Shown here: one piece after another, positions 47,656 through 56,723 of the stretch | Numbering within the stretch: the first letter of the stretch is position 1 | Layout of the letters: each line of letters begins with the position of its first letter | Source of the DNA: Candidatus Lindowbacteria bacterium RIFCSPLOWO2_12_FULL_62_27 | GTDB taxonomy: Bacteria > Lindowbacteria > 2-12-FULL-62-27 | Direction: 5' to 3' | Length of the DNA stretch: 64,000 nt | Assembly: GCA_001784175.1 (NCBI GenBank) | Contig: MFPR01000004.1 | Coordinates: forward strand, 186,001 to 250,000 | The notes under the pieces: model-generated | Told to the model about the DNA's origin: nothing | Seen by the model: the letters and a program-made list of their open reading frames with translations, nothing else | Database searches by the model: none | Program-made: the position numbers and the translations under genes

Positions 47656-50025
47656 TCAGGAGTTTGAACGCTTGAAGGTGCCATGCAAGAACGCGAGCCC
47701 GTAAAAGGCTCCGGCCAAAATTGTCAGGAATTTGATTCCGAACACCAGCGAGCAGTATTCCGCGATGGCGCCCAGGGTGGCGCCGATCAGGTTGGAACCG
47801 AGCGCGACTCCGATCAGGGCGCGCGGAACGGCTTGCAGTTTCAGCGCGAAGATCAAAGCGGCGAAATAGAACGGCAGGCCCAGGGTGACGGCCGACACGG
47901 CATGGCGCCAGAATCCCTCCAGGTTCAACATCTGGTTCACTTTCAGAAGATAGCCCATGATCAACGCCACGCACAGCAGCACGTAGAGGCGGCTCTCGGG
48001 AAGCGCGCCATGGTGAGACGCGAGGCGGTTCGCGAGCAGGATGACGGCGAGGATCACCGAGAAGACCACCGTGTTTACGAACCAGGTGCTGCCGTAGAGC
48101 AGGGACATCTGGGTGACGGACTTGGTTTCGAGGAGCATGAATCCGGCGCCCAGAAACAGAAAGCCATAGTCGATCTGTTTGATCTGGCCCATTCCCCGGT
48201 AGGCCAGCCACAGGGTCAGGGCGATGAGGACAAACGCCAGGTAGAAAAATACGCCGGGAATGTGCCGGCTCTGCAGATACAAAAAGGGCCAGTTGTCCGT
48301 CGGCACCGTCAGATCGTCCACCGTTCCCTCGATCCGGTCCGACGGCGGCAGGCGGTCCCTGTACTGTTTCACCTGCGGGCCCGCCGCGTACAGCACGCCC
48401 TTTCTCCACACCTGATCCTCCGGGAAACTGGCTCTCAGCATCTGCTCGAACCGGTCGAAGATAAAAGGCGACTGGCCCCAGTAGATGATCACGAGGAGGC
48501 CGTCCGGCCGGAGCCGCGCCTTGGCGGCGCGGATCGCCTCTTTGGTGTAAATGAAATTGTCCAGCCGGATGCTGGACATGCCGCTGAGGAGGGTCTGCGC
48601 GTCGAGCGACGCGAACAGGATGTAATCGTATTGTTTCTGCGTGCTCTGCAGGAAACTTCGGGCATCATCCACGTAAACGGAGACCCGCGGATCGGCGTAC
48701 GGCTGCTGGGGATGGAGTTTCTTTCCCAGTTCGATGATGACGGGATCGATGTCCACGGCGTCGACGCTCCGGGCGCCGCGGTTCAGCGCCACGGCGATGT
48801 CATTGCCGGGCCCGGAGGCGACGATCAGGAGGTCCTGGCCGCGAGGGGAAAAGGTATCGAGGGCCATCAGATTGTGCGCGATCATCCTGTCCCGGCATGA
48901 CCGGTATTCCGGGGAAACCTCCGAAACGAATTCCTGTGATGTGTTCAGCGCGTTGATGTAGTAGATTTCATTGTAGGCGAGCGCATATCCGAACGGGATT
49001 TTCCCGCTCCCCAGTTCCTTGTAATACTTTCCCCCGTAGTCCTCGCCGCAGACCACGTCCAGATACCAGGGGACAGCCTCGATCTTGTAATAAGGACTCC
49101 ATATCGCACCGGCATCGCCCCAGATCACGGACAAGAGCGTGAGGCCGCACACGATCCCTTCCGTCACGAACAGTCTCAGCCGGTGAACCGAAAACGACAC
49201 GGCCAGGTAGATCCCCAGCCCGCAAGCAAACCAGCTCCAGGATGGCAGGGAGAAATGCGACAGCGCTGAAAACAGCCATAGGCCCGACAAACTGCCGGCG
49301 ATGTTGATGCTGTAGGCCCGGAGCGGCGGCAGGGGTTCCATCCATCGCGCGATCACCTGTCCGAACGGCAAAAACAGGATGACCTGGACGGCGATCATGC
49401 CGGTGATGAACACGAAAAACGCGAGCCCCCGCACGGCGAGGTTGCCCGTCGAGGTTTGAAACAGAAACAGAACACTGGAACTTGGAATGTCCAGCCGGCC
49501 CAAGAGCTTCCCCAAGGGAGACACGCCGAGATACGTCACGAGGCCGAAGAGGACGGCAAAATAGGGGAGCAGGGAAATCGACTTGTCCTTCATCAGCATG
49601 CCGGCGCCCAGGCCGAGAAAGGCGCAGATCAGCGTCAGATTTTTGAAATATGTCAGCGCCCGCATTTCCGAGGACAGCCACCGGATCAGCAGGATCTCGA
49701 AATACAGCGCCAGCAGGCTCGCCAGAAACACGCCCCACGCCGGGCTGAAGAGCGGCGCGGGCCGGTCCGAATCCGCCAAGAGGTCCGGGAACCGCCGCAA
49801 AAGACCGGCCAACACCAGCGCCACGACTCCGAGGATGAGCGTGGGCCAGGCCATGCGGGAGAGATAGTACGGAAAGAGCGCCACACGATGGCCGGGGGGC
49901 GAGGACGAAAACAGCCGGTACACCGCGTCCACGGGCGCCGGGTGCAGGCTCCAGAAGGCGAACAGGATGAGACTAGACACGGCCAGCCCCAAGAGCAGCG
50001 CAGACATGGTCCTCTGCAGGTTCAT
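47656..50025 (-). CDS. Membrane-embedded spermidine-synthase-like protein
   Basis: 789 residues from ATG 50025. About seven N-terminal and six C-terminal membrane helices flank a Rossmann methyltransferase/aminopropyltransferase domain (about 395-560): LLIVASGPGNDIAVALN, VDAVDIDPVIIELGK and YDYILFASLD. VASGPG replaces the usual GGG/GxG loop of spermidine synthases. Such fused membrane proteins are widespread in environmental bacteria and their substrate is unknown. An upstream extension of the frame lies over repeats. Confidence 0.8.
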   Translation of the reverse strand: MNLQRTMSALLLGLAVSSLILFAFWSLHPAPVDAVYRLFSSSPPGHRVALFPYYLSRMAWPTLILGVVALVLAGLLRRFPDLLADSDRPAPLFSPAWGVFLASLLALYFEILLIRWLSSEMRALTYFKNLTLICAFLGLGAGMLMKDKSISLLPYFAVLFGLVTYLGVSPLGKLLGRLDIPSSSVLFLFQTSTGNLAVRGLAFFVFITGMIAVQVILFLPFGQVIARWMEPLPPLRAYSINIAGSLSGLWLFSALSHFSLPSWSWFACGLGIYLAVSFSVHRLRLFVTEGIVCGLTLLSVIWGDAGAIWSPYYKIEAVPWYLDVVCGEDYGGKYYKELGSGKIPFGYALAYNEIYYINALNTSQEFVSEVSPEYRSCRDRMIAHNLMALDTFSPRGQDLLIVASGPGNDIAVALNRGARSVDAVDIDPVIIELGKKLHPQQPYADPRVSVYVDDARSFLQSTQKQYDYILFASLDAQTLLSGMSSIRLDNFIYTKEAIRAAKARLRPDGLLVIIYWGQSPFIFDRFEQMLRASFPEDQVWRKGVLYAAGPQVKQYRDRLPPSDRIEGTVDDLTVPTDNWPFLYLQSRHIPGVFFYLAFVLIALTLWLAYRGMGQIKQIDYGFLFLGAGFMLLETKSVTQMSLLYGSTWFVNTVVFSVILAVILLANRLASHHGALPESRLYVLLCVALIMGYLLKVNQMLNLEGFWRHAVSAVTLGLPFYFAALIFALKLQAVPRALIGVALGSNLIGATLGAIAEYCSLVFGIKFLTILAGAFYGLAFLHGTFKRSNS

Positions 50026-50094
50026 ACCAATGGCTTTCGTAGCCGAAATTGCGTGTCCTGTCAATCGGCCGTCCGACAATCCCTGTATATAAAT

Positions 50095-50121
50095 TCCCCC
50101 CGGCGCTTGCGCGCCGGGGGG
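50095..50121. repeat. GC-rich perfect hairpin
   Basis: CCCCCGGCGC, loop TTGC, GCGCCGGGGG, then CACCTTTT on the plus strand. It resembles a terminator but no plus-strand gene ends before it. It lies in the divergent gap 50026-50292. Confidence 0.7.
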
Positions 50122-50207
50122 CACCTTTTAATTACGGTGGAGTGGGGGTGAGGTATGTCTCTCCCTTTTCTATTCGGCGTTGAGGGGAAAAACTTTAGTG
50201 GATAAGG

Positions 50208-50273
50208 CTCAATGTTCAAGTCTCAAGTTTGAATACTTGGAAATTGAGAATTGAGTGTTGAATATTGAGCCTT
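50208..50273. repeat. TTGAG-word hairpin
   Basis: GGCTCAATGTTCAAGTCTC on the left and GAGTGTTGAATATTGAGCC on the right, with matching words between. Same construction as the CACGAA and GACAGAAG hairpins. Confidence 0.8.
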
Positions 50274-50292
50274 GAATTGCTAGAGTCGCTGT

Positions 50293-51081
50293 ATGAGCCT
50301 GCTGGTTGGCGAGAGGGTATGGCTGGACGAGGAGGAAGCGCTCCGGGAGCAGCTCATGCTACTTCGAGAGGAATGCGGAGCGACATCCCTCAAGGTATCG
50401 ACCGAGGACGCCGGGATGGGCTACGACGAGATCCGGACGGTCCACCGGTTGTTCCACGACATTCTTGCGATCCAGGCCAAGATCGGCGGGCCGGAGGCCC
50501 GGCAGGACATGCGGTCCGTGGTCGACATCGGCTGCCGGTCGGTGGTCGGGCCCATGATCGAATCCGGATATTCCCTGCAAAAGTTCATCGAGAGCCTCAA
50601 GGAGGAGTTGGGGGAGAAAGTCTACGGATTTATCGGCAAGCAGATCAACATAGAAACCGAAGTCGCCTGCCGGAACCTTGACGAGATTTTCGCCCGGCCC
50701 GAGATTTCCGAGCTCGACCAGATCACCGTCGGCCGCACCGATCTTTGCCGGTCCCTGGGCCGGGAGCCCAACCATCCCGAGGTCCAGCGGCGGGTGGTGG
50801 ACGTGGTGAACGCGGCCAAATCCCACGGGATCGCGGTATCGGTGGGCGGGCGGATCACGCCGAAGGACGCCGTGCATCTCATGGAGAGGTGCGCGCCCAC
50901 GCTTCTGAACACCCGCGAAGTGGGGTTTGATCCCGCCGCCTGCGGGGATCCGGAAGAGGCGGTGCGGCGGATCGTGGATTTCGAGATCGCCGTCCTCGAG
51001 CATCAAAAACTTTTCGGCCGCCGCGCCGTCACGGCGCTCCAGAACCGCATCGCGAAACTTCGCGGCCGGAAAAACCGCTAG
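50293..51081 (+). CDS. HpcH/HpaI aldolase/citrate-lyase-family protein
   Basis: 262 residues: SVVDIGCRSVVGPMIESGYS, then NIETEVACRNLDEIFARPE and DQITVGRTDLCRSLG, matching the family's metal/substrate loops (IETxxAxxNLDEI and GxxDLxxSLG). Such enzymes cleave or form C-C bonds with pyruvate or acetyl-CoA. It is the first of an apparent gene set with the ATP-grasp/FMN fusion downstream. Substrate unknown. Confidence 0.8.
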   Translation: MSLLVGERVWLDEEEALREQLMLLREECGATSLKVSTEDAGMGYDEIRTVHRLFHDILAIQAKIGGPEARQDMRSVVDIGCRSVVGPMIESGYSLQKFIESLKEELGEKVYGFIGKQINIETEVACRNLDEIFARPEISELDQITVGRTDLCRSLGREPNHPEVQRRVVDVVNAAKSHGIAVSVGGRITPKDAVHLMERCAPTLLNTREVGFDPAACGDPEEAVRRIVDFEIAVLEHQKLFGRRAVTALQNRIAKLRGRKNR

Positions 51082-51097
51082 AGGCGACACGGCCCCC

Positions 51098-51186
51098 TCA
51101 CCCCAACCCTCTCCCCCTGCGGGGGAGAGGGGGATAAAGAGCGTGTCGGGGGAGAGGGGATAAACAGCGTGTCGGGGGAGAGGGGG
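51098..51186. repeat. CCCTCTCCCC-word repeat
   Basis: CCCTCTCCCCCTGCGGGGGA and two direct repeats of GTGTCGGGGGAGAGGGG follow the aldolase gene. A dispersed repeat of this type is common in GC-rich genomes. Confidence 0.8.
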
Positions 51187-51199
51187 CGGAAATAAATAC

Positions 51200-53431
51200 A
51201 TGGACACGCTTCTCATTATAGGCGCCGGCGTCATGCAGGCGCCGGCCATTCGGATCGCCCGCGAGATGGGGCTCAGGACGGTCGTTACCGACTACAATCC
51301 GCACGCGCCCGGCATGACCATGGCCGACGTGCCCGTCGTCATGAGCACCCGCGACGTTCAGGGAACGGTCCGCGTCGCCCGGGACATGCACCGCACCTAT
51401 CCCATCCGCGGGTGCCTGACGGTGGGCACGGACGCGTCGGTGACGGTCGCGGCGGTCTGCGAAGCGCTGGGCCTGCCGGGCATCCGGACGGACGCGGCGG
51501 AACGGGCGACGGACAAGATCAAGATGCGAAGCGCGTTCAAGGCCGCCGGTGTTCCGTCCCCGCGTTTTTGCGGTATCTGGACGATGGCGGAAGCGGAGGA
51601 GGCGTTGAAGGACATCGGCCTCCCGGCGGTCATCAAGCCGGCGGACAACATGGGGGCGCGCGGTGTCAGGACGATTGCGAAGGAGTGGGAACTCGAAGCG
51701 GGATTTCGTGACGCGAAGGCCGCGTCGACCTCGGGGGGCGTGATTCTTGAGGAGTTCATGCCCGGCGACGAGCTGTCGATTGATATGCTTTTGGTTTCTG
51801 GAAAACCGTTCTTCAGCGTCGTCGCGGACCGCCTGATCCGGTATCCACCCTACTTCATCGAAATCGGCCACGTCCTGCCGTCGGCCAAACCGAAGGACCA
51901 GCAGGACGCGGCGGTGGCGCTGACGCTTCAAGGGTGCCGCGCGCTGGGGATCACGATGGGCGCCGCCAAATCGGACATCAAGCTCACGCCGAGCGGTCCC
52001 ATGATCGGCGAGCTGGCCGCGCGGCTGTCCGGCGGGTTCATGTCGGGATACACGTGCCCGCTGGCCACCGGCGTCGAGATCATCCGGTCGGCCATCGAAA
52101 TCTCTCTCGGCCGCGCGCCCACGCCGCTTCGGCCCACCAATCACCGGGTCGCGATGGAACGCGCGCTGATTCCGAATCCGGGCCGGGTCCAATCGGTGAC
52201 CGGCGTGGAGGACGCGCGGAAAACGCGCGGCGTGGCGGCGCTGTTTGTGGACGTCAAGGAAGGCGACATCATCGTCCCGCCGAAATCGAACATGGACAAG
52301 GCCGGCCACGTGATCGTGGTGTCGGACAGCCGGGATGCGGCGCAGAAACTGGCCGAGGAAGTCATCTCGAAGATCCGGTTTGAAATCGGCGCGCCCGGCG
52401 TTTCCAGTTGGGGGGACGTGCGGGCCTCGGCCCGGGACAAATTCGGGCAGGTATGCGTGGCCTGCAAGGAATGCGACGGCGGTTTTTGCGCCGGCCAGGT
52501 CCCGGGCGTGGGCGGGGTTGGAACGGGGGAGACCTTCAAGGAGAATTTCCGCGCCTGGCGCCGGATTCTTCTGCGGCTTCGGACCATCCATTCCGTCAAG
52601 GAAGTCGAAACGTCGATGGACCTGTTCGGCCGGAGTTTGAGGCACCCGATTCTGGCGGCGCCGATGACCGGCACCGGCACGAACATGGGAGGGATTCTGA
52701 CCGAGGAGGAATTCACCGACCATTTCATCCGCGGCATGGCCGACACCGGAGGGATCCCGATGGTGGGCGACGGCGCGTCGATCAACAAATACCAGATCAT
52801 CCTCGACGTCGCCGCGAGGTACGACGGCTGGGCCATCCCCATCTTCAAACCGCGCGCGGACGAGGAGGAGTTGCGCCGCCGGTTTGACCTCGCGCGGGAA
52901 GTCGGCTGTCCGGCGATCGGGATGGACATCGACGCCGCGAATTTCATCACGATGCAGAAAAAGGGCGTGGCCGTCGAGGCCAAGACCCCCGCCCAGCTCA
53001 GAGACTACATCGGATACTCCGGAAAGCCATTTATCCTCAAAGGCATCATGACGCCGGACCAGGCGGAACTGGCGGCCGACGTGGGCGCGGCGGCCATCGT
53101 GGTCTCAAACCACGGCGGCCGCGTCCTAGATTTCATGCCGTCGACCGCCTCCGTTCTGCCCGAGATCGCGATCGCCGTGAAGGGCCGCCTGACGGTGTTT
53201 GTGGACGGCGGGATCCGGACGGGCGACGACGTATTGAAGGCGCTGGCGCTGGGCGCCGACGCCGTCCTGGTCGGCCGGCCGCTCATGATCGCCGCCGTCG
53301 GCGCGAAGGCCGAGGGCGTAAGCATGTACGTGCGGAGGATGGAGAAGGAACTGCGCAAGGCGATGCTGCTGACGGGCTGCGGCCGGCTGTCGGACGCGTC
53401 GGAGACGATTCTTCAGAAGCCTATCCCTTAA
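51200..53431 (+). CDS. Fusion: ATP-grasp ligase domain + FMN-dependent alpha-hydroxy-acid oxidase domain
   Basis: 743 residues. The N-terminal ~390 form an ATP-grasp enzyme: LLIIGAGVMQAPAIRIAREM (pre-ATP-grasp Rossmann), ATDKIKMRSAFKAAGVPSP, PAVIKPADNMGARGV and GELAARLSGGFMSGYT. A cysteine motif CVACKECDGGFC follows near 416-427. The C-terminal ~300 residues form an FMN barrel: HPILAAPMTGT, SNHGGRVLDFMPST, FVDGGIRTGDDVLKALALGA. This links an ATP-dependent ligase with a lactate-oxidase-type flavoenzyme. The gene overlaps the MBL gene by 11 bp, tail to tail. Confidence 0.88.
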   Translation: MDTLLIIGAGVMQAPAIRIAREMGLRTVVTDYNPHAPGMTMADVPVVMSTRDVQGTVRVARDMHRTYPIRGCLTVGTDASVTVAAVCEALGLPGIRTDAAERATDKIKMRSAFKAAGVPSPRFCGIWTMAEAEEALKDIGLPAVIKPADNMGARGVRTIAKEWELEAGFRDAKAASTSGGVILEEFMPGDELSIDMLLVSGKPFFSVVADRLIRYPPYFIEIGHVLPSAKPKDQQDAAVALTLQGCRALGITMGAAKSDIKLTPSGPMIGELAARLSGGFMSGYTCPLATGVEIIRSAIEISLGRAPTPLRPTNHRVAMERALIPNPGRVQSVTGVEDARKTRGVAALFVDVKEGDIIVPPKSNMDKAGHVIVVSDSRDAAQKLAEEVISKIRFEIGAPGVSSWGDVRASARDKFGQVCVACKECDGGFCAGQVPGVGGVGTGETFKENFRAWRRILLRLRTIHSVKEVETSMDLFGRSLRHPILAAPMTGTGTNMGGILTEEEFTDHFIRGMADTGGIPMVGDGASINKYQIILDVAARYDGWAIPIFKPRADEEELRRRFDLAREVGCPAIGMDIDAANFITMQKKGVAVEAKTPAQLRDYIGYSGKPFILKGIMTPDQAELAADVGAAAIVVSNHGGRVLDFMPSTASVLPEIAIAVKGRLTVFVDGGIRTGDDVLKALALGADAVLVGRPLMIAAVGAKAEGVSMYVRRMEKELRKAMLLTGCGRLSDASETILQKPIP

Positions 53432-54047
53432 AATTCAGAAAATCCTCCATCGACCGGCACCGGATCGCCCGGTTATGTTTTTTCTCGTACTCGAGCGCCG
53501 TCGTGTCGTGCGCGCCGTATTTGTGTCCTGAGCAAACGATGAGGGAATCGGGCAGCGCCCGGATTTTCTGAAGGGACGCGAACATCTCCCTGGGACCGTC
53601 GGCGTAAAAATCGACCCGGCCGCAGTCTTCGCCCGCAAACAGCGTGTCTCCGAAAAACGCGTATTCATCGCCCGCCACGTACGTGACGCTTCCCGGCGTA
53701 TGGCCCGGCGTGTGCATGCACCGGACAGTGATGTCACCCACCGTGAGCGACGCCCCATCCGCCACGCGGACCGTGCGATCGTGCGGGGCGGGGATGCGTT
53801 CGCGTTCGTGGCAAACCGCGCGGGCCTCGGGAAAGCGCTCGAGAAACTCCGGCACCCCATTGACGTGATCGTCGTGCCCGTGGGTGCAGAGCAAATACCG
53901 GAGCGCGCCGCCGGTTTCGCGTAGCGCCGCGAGAATCTTTTCCGGCTCCCACGCCGGATCGACCACCGCCGCCTCGCCGGTCCGGCCGCAGACGACGAGA
54001 TAAGCGCGATTGCGCATCGGTCCCACGGCGATTTGTTTGAAGGTCAT
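53421..54047 (-). CDS. Metallo-beta-lactamase-fold hydrolase (glyoxalase II-like)
   Basis: 208 residues: THGHDDH (H56, H58, D60, H61), TPGHTPGSV, FFGDTLF and CSGHKYG supply the binuclear metal site. The size is that of hydroxyacylglutathione hydrolases and related thioesterases. Single gene, opposite in strand to its neighbours. Confidence 0.88.
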   Translation of the reverse strand: MTFKQIAVGPMRNRAYLVVCGRTGEAAVVDPAWEPEKILAALRETGGALRYLLCTHGHDDHVNGVPEFLERFPEARAVCHERERIPAPHDRTVRVADGASLTVGDITVRCMHTPGHTPGSVTYVAGDEYAFFGDTLFAGEDCGRVDFYADGPREMFASLQKIRALPDSLIVCSGHKYGAHDTTALEYEKKHNRAIRCRSMEDFLNFKG

Positions 54048-54087
54048 GCTTCAACGCTAACACGCGGAGTGCTAATGTGACAGTCTC

Positions 54088-55410
54088 ATGAATGACCTGT
54101 TCGAGAAACTGCTGGACGAGACAGAGCGCCGCGCGCGGCGGATCGAGGCGGTCCGCGGCCCGGCGCCGGGGAGCGAGGGGGCGCTGAACGACCCGCTGGA
54201 CGCGATTACCGCCCTGCGCGGGCGGCCGCTCTTTTATCCGTTCATCGGGTCCGGCGCCGGGCGCGGCGCGCTGGTGGAACTGCTGGACGGCAGCGTCAAG
54301 TGGGATTTCATCACGGGGATCGGAACGAATTTTTTCGGCCATGCCGACCGGCAGATTCTGCGGACCTGCCTGAACGCGGCGCTTTCCGACATCCCGATCC
54401 AGGGGCACCTAGAGCCGAACGCGGAGTACGCCGAATTTTTGTCCGCCGTGTCCCGGATCGCTCCCGGCCGGTGCAAGCTCGTGTGGCCGTCGATGAGCGG
54501 GACCCTGGCGAACGAAAACGCGCTGAAGATCATTCGCGCCAAAAAGCGGCCGGCCTTTCGCGTCCTCGCCTTTGATGGCGCCTTTGCCGGCCGGTCCACG
54601 ACGCTGTCCGAAATCACGGACAGCGAGTTGAACAAACAGGGCCAGGCCGATCTTGGCCAGGCGCTCCGCATTCCCTTCCATGATCCTCGGGACCCGCGGT
54701 CGGCCGAGAGGACGCTGGAGGCGATGGACCGGCATTTCGAGAAATTCCCCGGAGAAATCTGCGCGATCCATGTGGAGCTGGTCCAAGGCGAGGCCGGGTT
54801 CAGGCCGGCGCCGGCGGATTTTTTTTCCGCCGTGTTTGACCGGTGCCGCCGGGAGAACGTTGCGGTCTGGGTCGACGAGATCCAGACCTTCGGCCGGACC
54901 GGCGAGTATTTCATGCTCGACCGGCTGGGATTGGCGGAACGCGCGGATGTTGTTACGATAGGGAAGTTGTTGTGCGGGAGCGCGGCGTGTTTCGCCCCGG
55001 AGTTCAACCCGCCCGCCGGGCTGATTTCGGGCACGTACGCGGGCTATACGGCGGGTCTGGCGCTCGGGTGCCTCGTCATCCGGCGCCTGTCGGAGGAAGG
55101 GCATCTTGGAGAAAAAGGAAAGACCCGCGCGCTGGAGCGGGCGGTGACGGAGAAAATGGAGACATGGAAAGAAAATGGCTTGATCACAGATTACACCGCC
55201 CTCGGCGCCATGGCCGCCCTGACGCCGCGCCGGTCCGACCTGGACTCCATCCGCGCGCTCGTCCGGAGGCTGTTCGATCTGGGCCTCTGCGCCTACTACG
55301 CGGGCCACGGACCGTACCGGCTGAGGATGCTGCTGCCCGGCGGCTGCCTGACGCCGTCGGACCTGGCGGCGCCGTTCGACATTCTGGAGCGGGGGTTGGC
55401 GCCGGCATGA
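54088..55410 (+). CDS. Class III pyridoxal-phosphate aminotransferase
   Basis: 440 residues: SMSGTLANENALKIIRA (cofactor phosphate region), VWVDEIQTFGRTG (D263 contacts the pyridine nitrogen) and the Schiff-base lysine K293 in TIGKLLCGSA. The family includes ornithine, GABA and LysJ-type aminotransferases. It overlaps the M20 gene (ATGA) and heads a run of overlapping genes that ends with cofH. Confidence 0.9.
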   Translation: MNDLFEKLLDETERRARRIEAVRGPAPGSEGALNDPLDAITALRGRPLFYPFIGSGAGRGALVELLDGSVKWDFITGIGTNFFGHADRQILRTCLNAALSDIPIQGHLEPNAEYAEFLSAVSRIAPGRCKLVWPSMSGTLANENALKIIRAKKRPAFRVLAFDGAFAGRSTTLSEITDSELNKQGQADLGQALRIPFHDPRDPRSAERTLEAMDRHFEKFPGEICAIHVELVQGEAGFRPAPADFFSAVFDRCRRENVAVWVDEIQTFGRTGEYFMLDRLGLAERADVVTIGKLLCGSAACFAPEFNPPAGLISGTYAGYTAGLALGCLVIRRLSEEGHLGEKGKTRALERAVTEKMETWKENGLITDYTALGAMAALTPRRSDLDSIRALVRRLFDLGLCAYYAGHGPYRLRMLLPGGCLTPSDLAAPFDILERGLAPA

Positions 55411-56723
55411 GCGGTTTTGATTTCTGGGAGGCGTGCCGTGCGGCCATCGCGATCGACTCGACGTCGACGCACGGCAACCGCGAGTATGTTGAGTTTTTGA
55501 AGAAACTTCTGGCGCCGATGGACTTTTCCGTGCGGACCCAGGAAATTCACGAGGGCGAATACAGAGGCGTCAACCTCATAGCCGAAAAAGGCGGGGGCCC
55601 GGACGTGATCCTCTTCGATACGCATCTGGACACGGTCTCGCCCGGCAACGCGGCCTTGTGGACAGAAACCGGCGGCGATCCGTTTCGGGCGACGTTCAAG
55701 AACGGGAAAATATTCGGTCTCGGCGTGGCGGACGTCAAACTGGATTTTCTGTGCAAGTTGAAAGCGCTGGAGCCGTTCATCGGCCGGCGGTTTCGAAACC
55801 GCTTCATTCTTCTTGGCACGTTCGGCGAGGAAGTCGGCCTGATCGGCGCGAAGGCGTTCCTCGACGACTATCACGGCCAGCTCGATTTTGCCCTGATCGG
55901 CGAACCGACCAGCCTTAAACTGGTCAACCGCCACAAGGGCCGCGCCTGTTACGAATTTCGCCTGCCGGCCGCGCCCGCCGCGCCGGCGGGGGAGCTTGTG
56001 ACACTGGACGTCAAGGGCGAAGCCGCGCACTCGAGCACGCCGGAACGGGGCCGGAACGCGATCGAGGCGGCTCTTGAATTTCTATCGGCCCTGTCAGACC
56101 CGCCGACCGGTGTTTGCCTGGAAGGCGGCACCCTCCTGAACGTCGTTCCGGAATCCTGCGCCGTGACGATGCCGGCTTCGGAGCGCGCGCTTGCAGGCGT
56201 GCGGCCTGCGCGGGACCGCCCGCCGCTTCTTGATCCGGCGCCGCTTCTTTCATTCTGGGACGCCATCCGGTCGATCCAGCGGTCTCTTCCGAAAGACACC
56301 ACCTGGGTCTGCGCGACCGTGCGGACGGAGTCCGACGCTTACGTGTTCGAATTTGACAGCCGGTTCTGGGAGGATTCCGAATCGGTCAGTGACGAGATGC
56401 TGACCCATTTGAAGCCGGCCGCTTGCCGGATATTGAGGAAAAACGCGTCGTTTTACGAGACCAGCGACGCCTGGCACGTCGAAGGTCTCTGCGGCGCGCT
56501 GTCGGACATCGGCCTGAAAGCCGAATTCACCGCCAAGACCGCATCGACCGAGGCTGCGCTCTTCGGCCAGCGCTGCACCTCCCTGGTTTTCGGTCCCGGC
56601 CCCTCGGAGGGCAATGTCCATCGGCCGAACGAATACAATCTTGTTTCCGAGCTTGAGACGGCGATCCGCGCTTACGAATCGATCCTGCGCCGTCTGGTGG
56701 CGGTGCCCGATGTTCAAGGTTAA
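55407..56723 (+). CDS. M20-family peptidase/deacylase (ArgE/DapE-like)
   Basis: 438 residues: LFDTHLDTVSPG and GLGVADVKLDFLC hold the metal-binding His/Asp, GTFGEEVGLIGA the catalytic Glu pair, and GPGPSEGNVHRPNEY the late metal His. These enzymes remove N-acyl or peptidyl groups from amino acids. With an aminotransferase upstream it mirrors the transaminase-deacylase order of arginine/lysine pathways; substrates here are unknown. Confidence 0.87.
   Translation: MSGFDFWEACRAAIAIDSTSTHGNREYVEFLKKLLAPMDFSVRTQEIHEGEYRGVNLIAEKGGGPDVILFDTHLDTVSPGNAALWTETGGDPFRATFKNGKIFGLGVADVKLDFLCKLKALEPFIGRRFRNRFILLGTFGEEVGLIGAKAFLDDYHGQLDFALIGEPTSLKLVNRHKGRACYEFRLPAAPAAPAGELVTLDVKGEAAHSSTPERGRNAIEAALEFLSALSDPPTGVCLEGGTLLNVVPESCAVTMPASERALAGVRPARDRPPLLDPAPLLSFWDAIRSIQRSLPKDTTWVCATVRTESDAYVFEFDSRFWEDSESVSDEMLTHLKPAACRILRKNASFYETSDAWHVEGLCGALSDIGLKAEFTAKTASTEAALFGQRCTSLVFGPGPSEGNVHRPNEYNLVSELETAIRAYESILRRLVAVPDVQG

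Noticed and set aside
50095-50130. Terminator for a plus-strand gene
   Set aside because: The hairpin is strong, but no plus-strand gene ends upstream and the T-run is short, so it is listed only as a hairpin.
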